DNA of 33,839 bases, taken from assembly GCA_022768245.1 (NCBI GenBank), contig JALEMR010000018.1, positions 1-33,839 of the forward strand, given 5' to 3'. The stretch is from Oscillospiraceae bacterium. Its GTDB lineage: Bacteria > Bacillota > Clostridia > Oscillospirales > Ruminococcaceae. Made by a program: the position numbers and the translations under genes. Position 1 is the stretch's first letter. Every line of letters starts with the position of its first letter. The notes beneath the pieces are model-generated. The model did not search any database and was not told where the DNA came from. It saw only the letters and a program-made list of their open reading frames with translations. This document shows positions 31,146 through 33,839 of this stretch, in pieces.

Positions 31146-32489
31146 ATGTCCGAGTTATTGAAGCTCAATACAAAGTATCTTGAAAAATATATCGCGCCCC
31201 ACGAAATGGAGGCTATGAAGGCACAGACTATGCTGGCTGCCGACACCGTGATGAACAAGACCGGCGAGGGCAATGATTTCCTGGGCTGGCTGGATCTTCC
31301 CGTGGATTACGACAAGGAGGAATTCGCACGCATCAAGGCTGCTGCAGCCAAGATAAAGAAGAACTCCGATATCCTTATCGTTATCGGCATAGGCGGTTCC
31401 TACTTAGGCGCAAGAGCGGCTATCGAACTGCTTAAGTCCCCCATGTACAACTCCCTTAAGAAGGATACTCCCGACATCTACTATGTGGGCAACAACATCA
31501 GCCCCACATATCTGAACGAGGTCATCTCAATCTGCGAGGGCAGAGATATCTCCGTGAACGTTATCTCCAAGTCGGGCACTACCACCGAGCCTGCTCTGGC
31601 TTTCAGAGTGTTCAGAGATATCGTCATCAAGAAGTACGGCAGAGACGGCGCTAAGGAGAGAATTTTCTGCACCACCGACCGCGCTAAGGGTACTCTTAAG
31701 GAGCTTGCCGACAAGGAGGGCTATGAGACCTTCGTGGTTCCCGACGATATCGGCGGAAGATTTTCTGTGCTCACCGCTGTGGGACTTCTCCCCATCGCTG
31801 CGGCAGGCTGCGATATCGACGCTCTTATGGAGGGCGCGGCTCTTGCAAGAACAGATTTCGCAAAGCCCTACGAGGAAAACGACGCGTACAAGTATGCGGC
31901 TATCAGAAATATCCTTTACAGAAAGGGATTTTCTGCGGAGATGCTGGTCTCCTACGACCCCAGCTATCAGATGATGACCGAGTGGTACAAGCAGCTCTTC
32001 GGCGAGAGCGAGGGCAAGGATTCCAAGGGACTTTTCCCCACGGCAGCTACCTTCTCCACCGACCTGCACTCTATGGGGCAGTTTATCCAGGACGGCACAA
32101 AGCTTCTCTTTGAGACCGTTGTGGACATCAAGAAGCCCAAGGCAGACCTCTTCCTGGAGGACGATCCCGAAAACCTCGACGGACTGAACTTCCTCACAAA
32201 TCAGAATATGTCCGTTGTAAATCACAAGGCACTGGAAGGCACAGTCATCGCTCACAGCGAGGGCGGCGTTCCCAATATCGTGCTTGAAATGGCAGATACT
32301 ACAGAAAAGACTGTGGGCTACATGATCTACTTCTTTGAGAAGGCATGCGCCGTAAGCGGATATCTTCTCGGTATCAATCCTTTCAATCAGCCCGGAGTTG
32401 AAAGCTACAAGAAGAATATGTTCGCTCTGCTGGGCAAGCCCGGCTACGAGGATCATAAGGCTGCTCTTGAAGCTAAGCTCGGCAAGTAA
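31146..32489 (+). CDS. pgi: Glucose-6-phosphate isomerase
   Basis: Interconverts glucose-6-phosphate and fructose-6-phosphate in glycolysis. The 447-residue product is of the compact Firmicutes type. Family motifs are [18 protein letters not shown] and [16 protein letters not shown] (phosphate-binding SKSGTT). [15 protein letters not shown] follows, and the [23 protein letters not shown] region carries active-site residues. GGAGGAAAAGTAAT precedes the ATG. It has its own promoter flanked by a palindrome. No clear U-tailed terminator follows; two GC-rich hairpins (32501-32517 and 32550-32564) lie downstream. Confidence 0.98.
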   Translation: MSELLKLNTKYLEKYIAPHEMEAMKAQTMLAADTVMNKTGEGNDFLGWLDLPVDYDKEEFARIKAAAAKIKKNSDILIVIGIGGSYLGARAAIELLKSPMYNSLKKDTPDIYYVGNNISPTYLNEVISICEGRDISVNVISKSGTTTEPALAFRVFRDIVIKKYGRDGAKERIFCTTDRAKGTLKELADKEGYETFVVPDDIGGRFSVLTAVGLLPIAAAGCDIDALMEGAALARTDFAKPYEENDAYKYAAIRNILYRKGFSAEMLVSYDPSYQMMTEWYKQLFGESEGKDSKGLFPTAATFSTDLHSMGQFIQDGTKLLFETVVDIKKPKADLFLEDDPENLDGLNFLTNQNMSVVNHKALEGTVIAHSEGGVPNIVLEMADTTEKTVGYMIYFFEKACAVSGYLLGINPFNQPGVESYKKNMFALLGKPGYEDHKAALEAKLGK

Positions 32490-32640
32490 TCAGGCTAATT
32501 CCGCGGGTTCTCCGCGGTGATATATAGCAATATTCCCGTAGGCGGCGAAGACGGTTTTACCGTCGGTGCGGCGGCGGCGGAGCTGCACGGATACGATCGC
32601 ATTACGGAAGATCATTTCCGCTGAGAATGGAGCATTTATT

Positions 32641-33048
32641 ATGGTAAAAATCATCACAGGAAAAAAAGGTTCAGGTAAAACAAAAATCTTAATTGATATG
32701 ATCAATGAGTCTGCAAAGAACACAAACGGCTATGTTGAATGCATCGACAAGGGCACAAAGCTCAGATACGACATCGGACACGATGTAAGACTTGTTGATA
32801 CAGATCAGTACTGCATCTACTCCTTCGAGGCTTTCTTCGGTCTCGTAGCGGGTCTCGTTGCAGGCAACTACGATATCAAGGATATCTACGTTGATTCTAT
32901 TCTTAAGATCGGCGGAGCTGATTACGAGGCTCTCGGCGCTCTTCTCGCTAAGATCGACAAGCTTACAGCTGACGAGGTCAACGTTGTATTTACGGTTTCC
33001 GCTGATAAGGCAGACCTTCCCGAATCCGTAAGCAAGTACAGCATCTGA
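32641..33048 (+). CDS. Small P-loop protein, function unknown
   Basis: A 135-residue protein with a Walker A motif right at its N-terminus (ITGKKGSGKTK, residues 5-15). A possible Walker B lies in KDIYVDSILKI (residues 80-90). The rest reads as an alternating strand-helix fold too short for a full AAA or kinase domain. I do not recognise a named family, although such stand-alone P-loop proteins occur in Clostridia and are sometimes loosely annotated as PilT-like. GGAG lies 8 bases before the ATG; the open frame back to 32566 has no such site. The 150 bases upstream contain two perfect short hairpins and a GCG-repeat tract but no clear promoter. Confidence 0.8.
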   Translation: MVKIITGKKGSGKTKILIDMINESAKNTNGYVECIDKGTKLRYDIGHDVRLVDTDQYCIYSFEAFFGLVAGLVAGNYDIKDIYVDSILKIGGADYEALGALLAKIDKLTADEVNVVFTVSADKADLPESVSKYSI

Positions 33049-33079
33049 CAATAAACTAAAAAAAATCCCAAAATAACTA

Positions 33080-33108
33080 TTGACATACATATTTTTATAT
33101 GATATAAT
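33080..33108 (+). promoter_or_regulatory. Perfect consensus promoter of yceD-rpmF
   Basis: TTGACA (33080-33085), 17 bases, TATAAT (33103-33108). Predicted start near 33115, with only about 24 bases before the ATG. Confidence 0.88.
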
Positions 33109-33138
33109 ATAGTTTGTGTTGGGCGCAGGAGTTATGCT

Positions 33139-33588
33139 ATGGTAATTGATCTGAAACCGATATACGACGCAGAAGGGCAGTCTTATGAGCTTGACTACAG
33201 TATTTCCGAGGAAAGACTGGGTCAGATCAGGGGCTTTGTTCTGGAGGAATTCTCCGTTAAGGGGAAGGTCTATAACCGCGCGGGTATCGTGCATCTGAAC
33301 TATTCCGGGGCATTTACTCTGAAAGCTGAGTGCGACAGGTGCTTAAGACCCTTTAACAGGTCTTATCAGTTTGACTGTAAGCATATACTTGTCCGCACTG
33401 TGAATACAGATAACGATGAATATATCGTTACTCAGGGCGACAGCATCGATGTTGATGAGCTTGCTGTGCAGGACGCACTGCTGCAGCTGCCTACTAAGCT
33501 GCTTTGCAGACAGGACTGTAAGGGTCTGTGCTATGTCTGCGGGGCTGACCTTAATCTGGGCGAATGCGGCTGCGACAGACAGCAGTAA
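33139..33588 (+). CDS. YceD/DUF177 family protein
   Basis: A 149-residue protein of the DUF177 family, linked to 23S rRNA accumulation. Its markers are LKAECDRCLRPF in the middle and a C-terminal cysteine-rich metal-binding stretch (CRQDCKGLCYVCGADLNLGE). An acidic region with VDELAVQDALLQLP lies between. It is almost always encoded directly before rpmF, as here (42 bases apart). GGAG occurs 8 bases before the ATG. Confidence 0.93.
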   Translation: MVIDLKPIYDAEGQSYELDYSISEERLGQIRGFVLEEFSVKGKVYNRAGIVHLNYSGAFTLKAECDRCLRPFNRSYQFDCKHILVRTVNTDNDEYIVTQGDSIDVDELAVQDALLQLPTKLLCRQDCKGLCYVCGADLNLGECGCDRQQ

Positions 33589-33630
33589 CGCAATTCATTT
33601 TATGTAATTATTAATAAGGAGGTGCTGAAA

Positions 33631-33813
33631 ATGGCAGTACCAAAGAGAAAGGTATCCAAGGCAAGACGTGACAAGAGACGTTCTGCAGTTTGGAAGTTAG
33701 ACACCCCCGCTTTATCTACTTGTTCGCACTGCGGTGCTCTTACTGCTCCGCACAAGGTATGCAAGAACTGCGGCTATTACAAGGGCGTTGAGGTAATCAA
33801 AAAGGAAGCGTGA
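33631..33813 (+). CDS. rpmF: 50S ribosomal protein L32
   Basis: A 60-residue protein beginning MAVPKRKVSKARRDKRRSA with a zinc ribbon made by CSHCG and CKNCG, so it is the zinc-binding form of L32. AAGGAGGTG lies 7 bases before the ATG at 33631; the frame could extend to 33622 but that would place the start inside the ribosome binding site. It follows yceD, and fatty-acid or phospholipid genes often come next, beyond the window edge. Confidence 0.97.
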   Translation: MAVPKRKVSKARRDKRRSAVWKLDTPALSTCSHCGALTAPHKVCKNCGYYKGVEVIKKEA

Positions 33814-33839
33814 TCGCTTTCCCGAAAGGCAGAGTCGGA

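Noticed and set aside
31527-32456. A 309-codon minus-strand open frame opposite pgi
   Set aside because: Shadow of pgi, whose product matches a known enzyme throughout; no start signal and no family match.
1-33839. CRISPR arrays, tRNA, rRNA, prophage or transposase genes
   Set aside because: I looked for evenly spaced direct repeats, cloverleaf-like segments and integrase or transposase motifs and found none; the only mobile-element candidate is the non-coding inverted-repeat element at 15370-15498.

Overview
The window looks like chromosomal DNA of a Gram-positive Clostridia-class gut or rumen anaerobe, most likely a Ruminococcus-type member of the Oscillospiraceae. The grounds are the gene orders dprA-topA-trmFO, infC-rpmI-rplT and yceD-rpmF, strong AGGAGG-type ribosome binding sites, many near-perfect TTGACA-17-TATAAT promoters, roughly balanced base composition in genes with AT-rich gaps, and Clostridia-like protein families. 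The genus is inferred; there is no rRNA or tRNA gene to confirm it.

Layout. (1) 1-6115, minus strand: information processing. In transcription order these are the infC-rpmI-rplT operon behind an L20-type attenuator leader, a SpoU/TrmH RNA methyltransferase, dprA, topA (with its own promoter) and the start of trmFO. IF3 appears to start at an AUA codon. (2) 6263-12294, plus strand: a secreted, probably wall- or membrane-anchored surface protein, then a 690-base regulatory region, then a CUT1-type sugar/oligosaccharide ABC importer (two permeases and a lipoprotein) without its ATPase. LacI/CcpA-like palindromes lie in front of both units. (3) 12437-17462, plus strand: a circularly permuted ATP-grasp protein, an alpha-E protein, a transglutaminase-fold protease, an AstE/AspA-type zinc hydrolase and a paralogue of that hydrolase that has lost its metal and catalytic residues. 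A 129-base inverted-repeat (MITE-like) element sits in the middle, and an unusually long hairpin occupies the very 5' end of the predicted transcript. This is the best candidate for an undescribed system. (4) 17463-18455, minus: a DMT/EamA exporter with a structured leader. (5) 18528-22154, plus: a vWA protein, a PP2C phosphatase and a Ser/Thr-type kinase with a zinc ribbon, matching the TerY-P signalling triad, behind a perfect consensus promoter. (6) 22187-28200, minus: a five-gene operon of MoxR ATPase, DUF58 protein, TgpA-like transglutaminase membrane protein, an RlmD-type 23S rRNA methyltransferase and a YkvA-like membrane protein. (7) 28242-33839, plus: a YqeY protein, an AEC transporter, a D-Ala-D-Ala carboxypeptidase, pgi, a small P-loop protein, yceD and rpmF.

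Functionally the window mixes housekeeping genes (translation, topology, DNA uptake/recombination, glycolysis, cell wall) with two poorly understood protein-modification modules: the ATP-grasp/alpha-E/transglutaminase/M14 set and the kinase/phosphatase/vWA set. It also carries a third poorly understood envelope-associated module, MoxR-DUF58-TgpA. A recurring feature is a short stem-loop placed at or very near the predicted transcription start of several genes. No CRISPR array, tRNA, rRNA, transposase or prophage gene was seen.
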